Shown: positions 23,293 to 30,559 of the stretch, piece by piece
How the letters are laid out: each line of letters opens with the position of its first letter
Position numbering within the stretch: the first letter of the stretch is position 1
Virus record (IMG/VR): IMGVR_UViG_3300013127_000017
Span: 1-31,958 of that record
Origin: a virus
Length of the DNA stretch: 31,958 bases
Reading direction: 5' to 3' (one strand)
Made by a program: the position numbers and the translations under genes
The notes under the pieces: generated by a model
Told to the model about the DNA's origin: nothing
The model's database searches: none
Seen by the model: only the letters and a program-made list of their open reading frames with translations

Positions 23293-23850
23293 ATGGCGAT
23301 CGGAGCGCGAGAGGTGATCGAGATGTACAACGAGCACCTGCCGCCCGACGCACTGCGCAGATCGATCTGGAAGGACGCCGACGTGTCGATCGCGAATGCG
23401 TTCCTTCGCTGGTGCAACGAGAAGAACGTGTGCGACGTGAAGCTGTGGATGTGGATCCGCTTCAAGTACATGAAGAGCGGACATCCCCGCTTCAACGCGC
23501 TCGCGAGCGACGCGCTGCTCTCGTCGTACACGCGCCTCGTCGCGAAGAAGGCGCGCACCGAGGCCGTGACGACGCGGGGCAAGGGAGCGGAGGTGCGCGC
23601 GCTCGTGGACTGCCAGCCCGCGCACGAAGCGGTGCGCCGTCGCTACGCCTCATCGGGCAAGGTCGATCTCTGCGTGCTCCAACCATCGCTCTCCGGCGGA
23701 TACCATCCGTACAGCGACACGTGCGTGCTCTGCGAGCGCGCGATGGAGTGCGCGCAGCGCGTGAACGAGAAGCACGGCTTCGACGTGGTGGCGCTACGAC
23801 TCGGCAAGCTCGACACGCTGCCCGCGCACATCCGCAAGGTCGTCGGCTGA
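23293..23850 (+). CDS. Unknown protein of the replication module with CxxC motif
   Basis: 185 aa, not recognised. The N-terminal two-thirds is helical and rich in Trp, Arg and Ala (IWKDADVSIANAFLRWCNEK). Near the C-terminus is YHPYSDTCVLCERAMECAQ, where C-x2-C-x5-C might bind zinc or act as a redox pair. A basic end follows. It lies between the SF2 helicase and the DnaB-like helicase genes, so a DNA transaction role such as a helicase loader is conceivable but unsupported. Confidence 0.55.
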   Translation: MAIGAREVIEMYNEHLPPDALRRSIWKDADVSIANAFLRWCNEKNVCDVKLWMWIRFKYMKSGHPRFNALASDALLSSYTRLVAKKARTEAVTTRGKGAEVRALVDCQPAHEAVRRRYASSGKVDLCVLQPSLSGGYHPYSDTCVLCERAMECAQRVNEKHGFDVVALRLGKLDTLPAHIRKVVG

Positions 23851-23869
23851 GATCGTGTAGAAGCCCAGC

Positions 23870-25231
23870 GTGACGACGCAGCCCTTCCCGTTCGATGTTC
23901 GCTTTCAGCGAGCGATCCTCCGTCTCGCCATGATCGACGACGGCTTCGCGGCCCGTGTGTTCGGGCTCGTCGAGCCTGCGCACTTCACGGAGCGAGCGCT
24001 GGGGTGGATGTACGTGACGATGCGCGCGTACTACGAGCGCTATGCGCGACGCTGCACGGAGCTACCGCTGCGCGACGCGTTGCGCGCTGCGCCGGTCGAG
24101 CACATCACGGCGTACAGCGAAGAGATCGATGCGTGTGTCGCGCTCGGAGCAGTCGCCGAGGGCGACTACGTGAAGGCGGAGCTTCGCGAGTTCGTGCGAC
24201 GCGCGCTCTTCTCGCGAGCGCACGCGGAGAGCGCCACGCTCTACAACGCAGGCAAGGCGAGCGAGGCGTACGACCTCACGATGCGCGCGATGGAGCGCAT
24301 CCGCGAGATCGAGTTCGAGTCGGTCGATCGGCAGTGGTTCTTCGAGGAACTCGACGCACGTCAGCGGCAGCGCTTCATGGATCTCGCGTCCTCGCAGAAG
24401 TTCACGACGGGGATCCCCGATGTCGATCGCGTGACGGACGGTGGTGGTGAGCGCGGCGAGGTGTGGATGGTGATCGCACCCGCGAAGGTCGGGAAGACGA
24501 CGTGGCTCATCAACCAAGGCGCGCAGGCAGCGCAGATCCACGGTGCGCGTGTCTTGCACGTCTCGCTCGAAGGCAAGGGCAAGCAGATCGCGAACCGCTA
24601 CGAAGCGAACTTCGCGAACGCGCTCTACACCGACATCAAGAAGGGAGACATCCCTTCGAGCGTGCACCGCGCGCTGCTCGAAGAGTACGCGCGCCTGCGA
24701 GAGCGTCTCGTGATCCGCACGATCAACGAGTGGCGCACGACGGTGCTCGATATCGAGAGCGAGGTGAAGCACCTGCGCGCGTCCGGTTTCGTCCCCGACG
24801 TGCTCGTGCTCGACTACCTCACGCTGCTCAAGCCGCACGCCAGCGGCGGCTCGAAGCAGGGGATCACGGAGCAGTACACGGAGGTCGGGCAAGACGTGAA
24901 GAAGCTGACGATGCGCCTCGACGTGCTCACGCACACCGCGGCGCAGACGCAGCGGCCGAAGGACGGCATGGAGGACGTAGAGCACATCCTCTACGCGTCG
25001 AACATCGCCGACTGCTACGGGCTCGTGCGCATCGTGGACTTCATCGGCTCACTCAACGCGACGAACGCGGAGCGCGAGCGCAACGAGATGCGCTTCTTCG
25101 CCGAGTTGTACCGCGACGCGCCGATGGGGAAGTGCTGGCGGATGCAGAACGACTTCGCGCGCATGCGCCTCGGGCTCGGCTTCGAGCGCGTCGAGGTCGA
25201 GCCGAAGAAGAAGGGCAAGAGCGATGAGTGA
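23870..25231 (+). CDS. DnaB-like replicative helicase
   Basis: 453 aa from a GTG start. Residues 1-165 match a DnaB-type N-terminal helical domain. The RecA core begins near 175 (FTTGIPDVDRVTDGG), with Walker A A203-P-A-K-V-G-K209-T210 and Walker B VLVLD315YL. Later segments QTQRPKDGMEDVEH and ASNIADCYGLVRIVDF fit the helicase core's motifs. It unwinds the parental duplex at the phage fork, probably with the primase encoded next and overlapping by 8 bases. The end is Lys-rich. TCGTGTAGAAG precedes the start by six bases. Confidence 0.85.
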   Translation: MTTQPFPFDVRFQRAILRLAMIDDGFAARVFGLVEPAHFTERALGWMYVTMRAYYERYARRCTELPLRDALRAAPVEHITAYSEEIDACVALGAVAEGDYVKAELREFVRRALFSRAHAESATLYNAGKASEAYDLTMRAMERIREIEFESVDRQWFFEELDARQRQRFMDLASSQKFTTGIPDVDRVTDGGGERGEVWMVIAPAKVGKTTWLINQGAQAAQIHGARVLHVSLEGKGKQIANRYEANFANALYTDIKKGDIPSSVHRALLEEYARLRERLVIRTINEWRTTVLDIESEVKHLRASGFVPDVLVLDYLTLLKPHASGGSKQGITEQYTEVGQDVKKLTMRLDVLTHTAAQTQRPKDGMEDVEHILYASNIADCYGLVRIVDFIGSLNATNAERERNEMRFFAELYRDAPMGKCWRMQNDFARMRLGLGFERVEVEPKKKGKSDE

Positions 25232-26216
25232 CGAGGCGACACGCCGCGCGCTCGCCGCGTTCGACATTGCCGTGTTCGCCGCGCGCGTCGGCGGCACGAA
25301 AGAGTCGCGCTCGCTGCTCTCGGCGGAGTGGCTCTTCCCGTGCTTCGAGTGCGGCTCGTCGCGCCTCCGGTACAACCACGTGAAGGGCGGATGGGTATGC
25401 TGGAAGTGCAACCGCACGGGAGACACGCTCGCGCTCGTCGCGGGCATGCTGCGCATCGACGAGTTCGAGGCGATGACGTACATCCTCTCGACGTACGTCG
25501 GTGGTGACGCACCGAGCGGAGCGCTCGTCGCACCGCTGCGACGTGAACGACCGCTCGTGCGCATGCTCGCGCCGATCGCGTGGCCCGATGGAGTCGAGGT
25601 GCTCACCGAGCCATGCGCGCCGCACGCGCGAGCGTGGGCGTACCTCGCGAAGCGCGGGCTCGCGCCCGAGGTCGTGCGCGCGTACCGCCTCGGCTACGGG
25701 CGCACGGGACGGTGTAGGGAGCGCATCGTGTTCCCGATCTACATGGATGGCGCGCTCGTGTCGTGGCAGGCGCGTGCGACGTGGGATCCCGATCCGAACG
25801 CACCGCGAGGCGCGTTCGTGAAGACGATCAATCCGCTCGCCGAGCGCGAGGAAGACACGCGCGCGGGCGAGGTGCTCTTCGGCTTCGATCTCGCGAGCGT
25901 CTATCCGCATCTCGTCGTGTGCGAGGGACCGATCGACGCGATCAAGGTCGGGCCTCACGCATGCGCGTTGCTCGGCAAGATCCCGACACCGAGCAAGGTC
26001 GCGCGTCTGCGCCGCGCACGGGCTCGCGCGGTCACGATCTACCTTGACCGCGGAGTCGAAGAGCGCGCACGCGCGGAGCAGCTTGCAGGGTCGCTCGCAG
26101 GGCTCTTCGAGGTGCGGATCGCTACCCCGCCCGAGGGCCACGACCCCGGCAGCCTGGACCCCGCCGCGAACGCGGCCATCCTCGCCGCCGCGGAGCCCTT
26201 CCGACCCCGAATCTGA
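25224..26216 (+). CDS. DnaG-like DNA primase with atypical TOPRIM
   Basis: 330 aa, overlapping the helicase gene. Residues 40-62 hold a zinc ribbon (C40-F-E-C43 and C59-W-K-C62) for template recognition. A catalytic core follows, with TOPRIM acidic motif E234-G-P-I-D238. The second TOPRIM acidic motif is usually DxD followed by a small residue; here it reads YLD275-R-G277-V-E-E, so the second Asp is Gly. Compact phage primases often diverge here, so activity may persist. It makes RNA primers for the fork next to the DnaB-like helicase. Confidence 0.8.
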   Translation: MSDEATRRALAAFDIAVFAARVGGTKESRSLLSAEWLFPCFECGSSRLRYNHVKGGWVCWKCNRTGDTLALVAGMLRIDEFEAMTYILSTYVGGDAPSGALVAPLRRERPLVRMLAPIAWPDGVEVLTEPCAPHARAWAYLAKRGLAPEVVRAYRLGYGRTGRCRERIVFPIYMDGALVSWQARATWDPDPNAPRGAFVKTINPLAEREEDTRAGEVLFGFDLASVYPHLVVCEGPIDAIKVGPHACALLGKIPTPSKVARLRRARARAVTIYLDRGVEERARAEQLAGSLAGLFEVRIATPPEGHDPGSLDPAANAAILAAAEPFRPRI

Positions 26217-26257
26217 CCCCGAAAACCCTTACGAAAGTGGGGGTCGGTCGATTTTTT
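26201..26257 (+). terminator. Intrinsic terminator after the replication module
   Basis: GGGGTCGG (26240-26247) can pair with CCGACCCC (26201-26208), or the shorter GGGGTC with GACCCC (26215-26220) at the primase stop. ATTTTTT follows at 26251-26257. The T6 run is the clearest in the window. Two alternative 5' arms compete for the same 3' arm. Confidence 0.75.
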
Positions 26258-26260
26258 CGC

Positions 26261-26302
26261 GAATAGTGCATCCCCGAAACCGGGGTGAGCGTCCTCTACT
26301 GG
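26261..26302 (+). promoter_or_regulatory. Promoter-like repeat, copy 1
   Basis: GAATAGTGCA, 12 bases, then GGGTGAGCGTCCTCTA and CTGG. It keeps exactly the internal spacing of the copies at 27704 and 30897. TCTACT near the 3' end could be a -10. It lies directly after the replication-module terminator and about 118 bp before the next ATG. Confidence 0.6.
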
Positions 26303-26420
26303 TACGAGCGCGGAACGCTCGGTGCCGTCGAGCGCGAAGCTGCCACCCTGCGGGGCGGAGAGTCGCGTTGCGAACGCACCGAGCGGCCTGCGGTCGCAAC
26401 CCACAACGAGGAGCACGAAC
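26303..26420 (+). other. Structured leader before the first accessory gene
   Basis: GAGCG (26306-26310) pairs with CGCTC (26316-26320), and GTTGCGA (26367-26373) pairs with TCGCAAC (26394-26400). The leader is much longer than those of the other accessory genes. It could be an attenuator or RNA-level control; nothing more specific is visible. Confidence 0.4.
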
Positions 26421-26675
26421 ATGGCGAGCATCGTCCGCGAACTGAGCGTCTGCACCGACTGCATCTTCTTCATCGCGAACGGCGACCTTCCCGAGAACGA
26501 GAAGGACGCGGAGCGCGTGACTGACGCGGTGAGCGAGTGGTGCCGCAAGCACGACTCCGCGCACATGGTTGCGTCCTCGAACTCCGACGACGAAGCGGAG
26601 TTCTCGTGGCGTCCGTGCGAGTGCTGCCTCTCGCACCTCGGCGGTTCGCGCCACTCCGCGATCCTGCTCCGCTGA
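26421..26675 (+). CDS. Conserved small phage protein with Cys clusters
   Basis: 84 aa from ATG 26421 (GAGGAG about 7 bases upstream). C11-T-D-C14 and C66-E-C68-C69 could bind zinc, and the end reads SHLGGSRHSA. Small proteins with a CxxC N-terminus and a C-x(1,2)-C-x-x-LGG-x-RH ending recur in phages of GC-rich hosts; function unknown. It is the first gene of the accessory block, and its stop is followed by the first linker hairpin. Confidence 0.65.
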   Translation: MASIVRELSVCTDCIFFIANGDLPENEKDAERVTDAVSEWCRKHDSAHMVASSNSDDEAEFSWRPCECCLSHLGGSRHSAILLR

Positions 26676-26691
26676 CATCCGCACGTTCGCT

Positions 26692-26748
26692 GCCCGCCCG
26701 CTCGAAAGAGCGCGGCGGGCTTTCGCGTTAGGAGCGCACGTCGCGCTC
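26692..26748 (+). terminator. Linker hairpins 1 (GAAA tetraloop plus second hairpin)
   Basis: GCCCGCC-CGCTC, GAAA loop, GAGCG, one bulged C, GGCGGGC (26692-26720), then TTTCGCGTT. A second hairpin follows, GAGCGC/GCGCTC with loop ACGTC (26732-26748). The 34 bases 26714-26747 are identical to 27378-27411. The hairpin is terminator-like with a short, imperfect T tract. Confidence 0.75.
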
Positions 26749-26765
26749 AGAAAGAGGATGTCCCG

Positions 26766-27149
26766 ATGAACACTGTCAAGAAGCTCTGCACCGCGCTCGC
26801 GCTCACTTCGTCTGTGACCTACGGCGCGCGCAAGCCGCCGATCGACCCGAACTGGAAGCCCGCGCACTCGTGGACCGTCACGCTCCGCCTCGGGCGCAAG
26901 CGCATGACGGTTGACTTCTTCGGAGGCGCGGCGACCGGCGAGCCGACCGCGAGCGAGGTGCTCTCGTGCCTCATCTCCGACGCGTGCGCCGAGGGGGAGA
27001 GCTTCGAGGAGTGGTGCGACGACTACGGCTACGACAGCGACTCGCGCAGTGCGCTCGCCACGTACGAGGCGTGTGCGAAGAGCGGCGCACGGCTGCGCGA
27101 GTTCCTCGGCGATCACTTCGACACGTTCGCGAATGCCGAGCGTGACTGA
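26766..27149 (+). CDS. Conserved phage protein of unknown function
   Basis: 127 aa. After a basic N-terminus there is a beta segment (HSWTVTLRLGRKRMTVDFF) and then a helical half with SFEEWCDDYGYDSDSRSA and LREFLGDHF. This pattern, a WC-Asp/Glu turn followed by GYD-x-DSR and a FLGD ending, is a recurring small-protein family in phages; no function is known to me. A ribosome-like GAGG lies upstream of the ATG. Confidence 0.65.
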   Translation: MNTVKKLCTALALTSSVTYGARKPPIDPNWKPAHSWTVTLRLGRKRMTVDFFGGAATGEPTASEVLSCLISDACAEGESFEEWCDDYGYDSDSRSALATYEACAKSGARLREFLGDHFDTFANAERD

Positions 27150-27167
27150 GAGGGGAGGTGAGAGAGG

Positions 27168-27347
27168 ATGGACGAACGAACCCCGAAGGAGCGCGTTCGA
27201 TCGCTGCGCGCGCAGTTCGCGGAGTACCGCGACACCGCGGAGGCGGCGATCGACGCGCTCACGAAGGAGCGTGACGCAGCGGCGAAGGACGCTGCGAAGT
27301 GGCGAGCGCTGTACCACGCGCTCGCGACGCGCTCCCCGCGCACGTGA
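27168..27347 (+). CDS. Small coiled-coil protein
   Basis: 59 aa from ATG 27168, 18 bases after the previous stop and preceded by GGGGAGGTGAGAGAGG. Almost the whole product is an Ala/Glu/Arg/Leu helix (VRSLRAQFAEYRDTAEAAID), fit for a coiled coil. It shares a transcript with the preceding gene, since no hairpin separates them, and its stop is followed by linker hairpin 2. Function unknown. Confidence 0.6.
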   Translation: MDERTPKERVRSLRAQFAEYRDTAEAAIDALTKERDAAAKDAAKWRALYHALATRSPRT

Positions 27348-27354
27348 ACATCCT

Positions 27355-27411
27355 GCCCGCCCTGCTCTTCGGAGCACGGCGGGCTTTCGCGTTAGGAGCG
27401 CACGTCGCGCT
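27355..27411 (+). terminator. Linker hairpins 2 (TTCG tetraloop plus second hairpin)
   Basis: GCCCGCC, C, TGCTC, TTCG loop, GAGCA, C, GGCGGGC (27355-27384). The inner loop is the very stable C(UUCG)G type. TTTCGCGTT and AGCGC/GCGCT (27397-27411) follow. Compared with copy 1, the inner stem and loop changed while the ends and the 34-base 3' part stayed exact. Confidence 0.78.
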
Positions 27412-27428
27412 TCCAAGGAGCATCGATC

Positions 27429-27644
27429 ATGTCGGTTCACAGTGACAACGCGCGGACGTTCCGCAACCTCGAACGCCGCGCCTACGAAGAGGGCGCTAGC
27501 ACGGCAGTTGCGCTTGCCGCGGAGCTTGCGACTGCGGGCGGTAACTACCTGCTCGCTTCGCTCATCGAGGGCATCACGAGCGAGGACTACGACCACGACG
27601 CCGCGCTCGCTGCGATCCGCAAGCACACGCAGGCGAAGCGCTGA
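27429..27644 (+). CDS. Small helical protein, unknown
   Basis: 71 aa, with AAGGAG 9-14 bases upstream of the ATG. The product is mostly helical, Ala-rich and mildly acidic (ASTAVALAAELATAGGNYLL). It stands alone between linker hairpins 2 and 3, a one-gene cassette. No motif recognised. Confidence 0.6.
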   Translation: MSVHSDNARTFRNLERRAYEEGASTAVALAAELATAGGNYLLASLIEGITSEDYDHDAALAAIRKHTQAKR

Positions 27645-27660
27645 CATCCCCCGCTCCCGA

Positions 27661-27697
27661 GCCCGCCCGACCCCGTGTCGAGGCGGGCTTTCGCGTT
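27661..27697 (+). terminator. Linker hairpin 3
   Basis: GCCCGCC (27661-27667), CGAC, loop CCCGT, GTCG, bulged A, GGCGGGC (27682-27688), then TTTCGCGTT. It is followed within 10 bases by promoter-like repeat copy 2. Confidence 0.75.
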
Positions 27698-27703
27698 GAA
27701 AGC

Positions 27704-27745
27704 GAATCCTGCACGCGACCCCGCGGGATGAGCTTTCTCTACTGG
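27704..27745 (+). promoter_or_regulatory. Promoter-like repeat, copy 2
   Basis: GAATCCTGCA, 12 bases, GGATGAGCTTTCTCTA, CTGG. TCTACT (27738-27743) is a possible -10. The next ATG is 20 bases downstream, with AAAGG as ribosome site. Copies 2 and 3 share GAATCCTGCA and GGATGAGCTTTCTCTA exactly, at identical spacing. Confidence 0.65.
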
Positions 27746-27765
27746 CACACAACGAAAGGCCCCTC

Positions 27766-28026
27766 ATGTACAACGGAACCCGCGTCTCTCTTCTCGTGAA
27801 GCCGAACTCGCGCTGCAAGAAGGCACGCACCCGCACGGGCACCGTGACTGCGATGTGCGGGGCGAGCACCGTGCTCGTCGCGTGGGACGACGACGGTAGC
27901 AAGGGCGCGTGCTCGATCGCGCGCCTCGTCGTGCTCGTCACGACGTACGACGACGGCGACGAGGATGGCGAGAGCGACGCGTTCTACGCGCGCATGGCCG
28001 ATGCTCAGTACCGCAACGCTCAGTGA
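27766..28026 (+). CDS. Small beta-rich protein, possibly SH3/KOW-like
   Basis: 86 aa. The first 55 residues alternate short strands (TRVSLLVKP, TGTVTAMCG, STVLVAWDDDG, ARLVVLVTTY), as in small SH3/KOW-type barrels with a GxV turn. The rest is acidic and helical. It lies between promoter-like copy 2 and linker hairpin 4, so it may have its own promoter. Function unknown. Confidence 0.6.
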   Translation: MYNGTRVSLLVKPNSRCKKARTRTGTVTAMCGASTVLVAWDDDGSKGACSIARLVVLVTTYDDGDEDGESDAFYARMADAQYRNAQ

Positions 28027-28033
28027 CCCACGC

Positions 28034-28070
28034 GCCCGCCCGGCTGTCAGCCGAGGCGGGCTTCGTGCGT
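28034..28070 (+). terminator. Linker hairpin 4
   Basis: GCCCGCC (28034-28040), CGGCT, loop GTC, AGCCG, bulged A, GGCGGGC (28055-28061), then TTCGTGCGT. The next gene's ribosome site AGGAGG follows at 28071-28076, so the linker ends right at the start of the next cassette. Confidence 0.72.
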
Positions 28071-28081
28071 AGGAGGTCAGC

Positions 28082-28834
28082 ATGGTTCGATTGAGCAACA
28101 CCCCGTTCGAGGCTCTCATGCACTCGATTGCCGCTGCGCTTCTTCGCGCGCGCTCCGCCGAAGAGGCGGATGCAGTTCGCGATGACGCGGAGACGACCCT
28201 CACGCGCTACGTGTCGTCGCACAACGACGACGGCGACGAAGCGTTCGAGCGCGCGCTCAACGAGGCGATGACGCTGCGAGCGCACCTCCGGCGCGCGTAC
28301 GAGCGCGCAGCGGCGCGCAACTTCGAGGTGCCCGCGCGCCCCGACATCCCCACGCTCATCGCGGAGGCGGAGGAAGAGTACCTCGCCGACGATCGTGGCG
28401 ACCCGCGTGCTGGCCGCGCGCACCCGGCCCCCGACTCGCTCGTCGCGATGGACCGCGCGCACGCCACGCTCGTGCGCGAGTACGTCGATGCGAGCGGCGA
28501 CGTGGAGTTCGAGACGGAGTGGAACGTCGCGCGCGCCGCGTTCTGCGCGCGCATGCACGAGTGCTACATGCGCCGCCTCCGGCATCGTTCGGACCTGCGC
28601 GCGCACGCGAACATGCGACTGTGCTCGCCCCCGCCGCGCGCCAAGCGCCCGACCGCGCGCGAGAAGCGCGACGCGGGGATGTTCGCTGCGTGCCGCGGCG
28701 GCGTGATGCACGGCGAGGTCGCGTACCGACGCTTCCTCGCGAACCGCATCCGCTTCGCGCTAGTGGGCCTCACGGTGGGGCTCGCTGCGACGACGGGTGC
28801 TCACGCGCCCGCCGACATGTACTGGCGACCCTGA
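28082..28834 (+). CDS. Unknown helical protein with C-terminal hydrophobic segment
   Basis: 250 aa. Long charged helices rich in Ala, Arg and Glu run through residues 1-200, and residues about 222-240 are hydrophobic (IRFALVGLTVGLAATTGAHA), perhaps a membrane anchor. Only a few Cys are scattered through the middle. It is flanked by linker hairpins 4 and 5. The ribosome site AGGAGG precedes the ATG by five bases. Not recognised. Confidence 0.6.
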   Translation: MVRLSNTPFEALMHSIAAALLRARSAEEADAVRDDAETTLTRYVSSHNDDGDEAFERALNEAMTLRAHLRRAYERAAARNFEVPARPDIPTLIAEAEEEYLADDRGDPRAGRAHPAPDSLVAMDRAHATLVREYVDASGDVEFETEWNVARAAFCARMHECYMRRLRHRSDLRAHANMRLCSPPPRAKRPTAREKRDAGMFAACRGGVMHGEVAYRRFLANRIRFALVGLTVGLAATTGAHAPADMYWRP

Positions 28835-28853
28835 ACATCCCCGTTCCCAACGA

Positions 28854-28910
28854 GCCCGCCCGCGCACTGCGCGAGGCGGGCTTTGCCGTCAGTAGCGCAC
28901 GGTGCGCTAC
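28854..28910 (+). terminator. Linker hairpins 5
   Basis: GCCCGCC (28854-28860), CGCGC, loop ACT, GCGCG, bulged A, GGCGGGC (28875-28881), then CTTTGCC-type tail. A second perfect hairpin follows: GTAGCGCA (28892-28899), loop CGG, TGCGCTAC (28903-28910). The second hairpin recalls the AGCGCAC hairpins of copies 1 and 2. Confidence 0.72.
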
Positions 28911-28931
28911 GTCCGAAGGAGAGAAGAGATC

Positions 28932-29390
28932 ATGACGAACTACAACGGCATCACGAAGAACGACCTCATCACGCTCGTGCTCGCGCGCGGGCTCGCGAAG
29001 AACAAGACCGCCGCGCGCGACATGCCCGCGAACACGCTGCGCGCGCTGCTCGTCGCGCACGACGAGTCGAGCGTCGCGACGGAGGCGCGCGACGAGGACG
29101 TGCTCGCCGAGCCGCACTACGTCGCGCCTGGCGCGGCCGAGGCGCACAAGAGCCCCGCGGGCTTCAACGACTCGCTCCCCGAGAACGCGGGCGCGCACGC
29201 GTCGCCCGTGCTCGCCCCGAGCGCGCCGAAGCAGCGCGTGCGCCTCACGAACGAGCAGCGCGCGAACAAGCTCACGCGCAACCGCCGCCGCCACAAGCGG
29301 CACCTCATGTCCGCCCGGCACGGCTGGGCCAACGGGCAGATGACCCCGCGCGAAGCCGTCCGCGCTGCGCTCATCGAGGCGGAGTCGTGA
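28932..29390 (+). CDS. Small protein with SAP/HeH-like N-terminus, unknown
   Basis: 152 aa from ATG 28932 (GGAG and GAGAAGAG upstream); the in-frame GTG at 28902 lies in a hairpin and is rejected. The N-terminus (GITKNDLITLVLARGLAKN, then MPANTLRALLVAH) resembles a SAP or helix-extension-helix nucleic-acid-binding motif. A Pro/Ala linker follows, then a strongly basic stretch (residues about 110-130, KLTRNRRRHKRHLM). Nucleic acid binding is likely. The stop overlaps the next GTG (GTGA). Confidence 0.58.
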   Translation: MTNYNGITKNDLITLVLARGLAKNKTAARDMPANTLRALLVAHDESSVATEARDEDVLAEPHYVAPGAAEAHKSPAGFNDSLPENAGAHASPVLAPSAPKQRVRLTNEQRANKLTRNRRRHKRHLMSARHGWANGQMTPREAVRAALIEAES

Positions 29391-29587
29391 GCGCACGACC
29401 GAGCGCGCGTGCTCGCCGCATGCGTCCCGACATCCGCAAGCTCGACGTGATCTGCGCCTCGCTCACGACCGCGGGCGACCGCTGGTTGTGGGCGCTCTTG
29501 TGGCGCGACGTGGCGGAGCACGAGACCTACGAGGGCATCGAGACGTGCGAGTGCTGCGCGACGCGCACGCCGCACCAGGGTTTCTGA
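29387..29587 (+). CDS. Small protein with C-terminal Cys cluster, unknown
   Basis: 66 aa from the GTG overlapping the previous stop; a later in-frame ATG at 29420 is an alternative start. The N-terminus is Arg-rich and the end reads IETCECCATRTPHQGF. The CxCC cluster echoes the first accessory gene. Probably co-translated with its upstream neighbour. Function unknown. Confidence 0.5.
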   Translation: MSARPSARARRMRPDIRKLDVICASLTTAGDRWLWALLWRDVAEHETYEGIETCECCATRTPHQGF

Positions 29588-29612
29588 ACGACGACGAAGA
29601 AGGAGGATCCCG

Positions 29613-30557
29613 ATGACGAAGAAAGCAACTAAGACGCGGATGGCGGGGCACGAGGGCCCCGGTCTGCACTACAAGCACGTGCGCACGACGGTGGCGCTCT
29701 TCATGGCGAGCACGCTCTTCGCGAAGCTCGACGACGAGACGCGCGCGCAGTTCCGGGTGATCGTCGATCGCAACTACGACCTCTCGGGCGTGCCCGACGA
29801 GGTGCTCACGGCGACCATCGCGACGCTCGACGATGACGTAATGAAGGCCGCGCGTGCCGAGTTCGAGTTCGAGCCGCGGATGGGCAACATCCGCGACCAC
29901 GGCGCGTGCGTCGCGCACTGCGCTCTCTGCGGCAAGGGCAACAGCAAGGAGGCGGAGGGGGGCACGGAGAACCGCGACAAGCTGCGGTACGACTTCCGCC
30001 TCGCGAACACCGCGGGCGGCAACGACCTCTACGTGGGCGCGGACTGCATCGTGAACTTCGCGCTCAAGGTGAAGGGCGCGGAGACGAGCGCGGAAGCGCG
30101 CGCCATCCTCGAACGGAGCTTGCGCGAGCACCTCGCGATCTGGCGGCAAGAGGCGTGGCGCGCGGAGCACCCTGCGCACGCCACGATCCCCGACCTCTGG
30201 CAGCACTACGTGCGCGCAGGCTTCGAGTGGAAGTACTGGCAGCGCTTCGGGCAGCGCGAGCAGGACATTGCCCTGCTCGGCCAGTCGCAGCACGCGATCT
30301 ACTACAAGCTCGTCGAGCACGCGCGCACGTGCAAGTCGCTCACGCGCTTCTACGAGCGGAAGCACTTCTTGACGGAAGCCAAGACCGAAGAGTGGAAGGC
30401 CGCTCGCGGTTTCATGCTCTCGCTCGCGTGGATGCGCGGTGTCCTCGAAGCGACCGAGGGCATGCAGGGGCAGGCGAAGCACGAAGCACTCACGCGCGCA
30501 CTCGACGCGCGCAAGCGTGCGCTCTCGACCATCAGCCGTCAGCCGCGGAGGCTTTGA
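29613..30557 (+). CDS. Conserved phage protein with a zinc-binding-like segment
   Basis: 314 aa, ribosome site AAGGAGG upstream. The middle carries C99-V-A-H102-C103-A-L-C106-G and, after a beta segment (LRYDFRLANTAGGNDLYVG), C145-I-V-N-F. This CALCG ... VG-x-x-C-I arrangement is a recurring phage domain that likely binds zinc; its function is unknown to me. N- and C-terminal thirds are helical, with many Trp, Arg and Lys. The next gene starts 2 bases after the stop. Confidence 0.6.
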   Translation: MTKKATKTRMAGHEGPGLHYKHVRTTVALFMASTLFAKLDDETRAQFRVIVDRNYDLSGVPDEVLTATIATLDDDVMKAARAEFEFEPRMGNIRDHGACVAHCALCGKGNSKEAEGGTENRDKLRYDFRLANTAGGNDLYVGADCIVNFALKVKGAETSAEARAILERSLREHLAIWRQEAWRAEHPAHATIPDLWQHYVRAGFEWKYWQRFGQREQDIALLGQSQHAIYYKLVEHARTCKSLTRFYERKHFLTEAKTEEWKAARGFMLSLAWMRGVLEATEGMQGQAKHEALTRALDARKRALSTISRQPRRL

Positions 30558-30559
30558 TC

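Noticed and set aside
26251-26260. The T6 run as part of an AT-rich promoter
   Set aside because: It follows directly on a GC-rich hairpin at the end of the primase gene, which fits an intrinsic terminator better.
26285-26420. Coding starts at 26285 and 26322 upstream of the first accessory gene
   Set aside because: The frames run through the promoter-like element and structured leader; ATG 26421 has the ribosome site and begins the conserved Cys motif.
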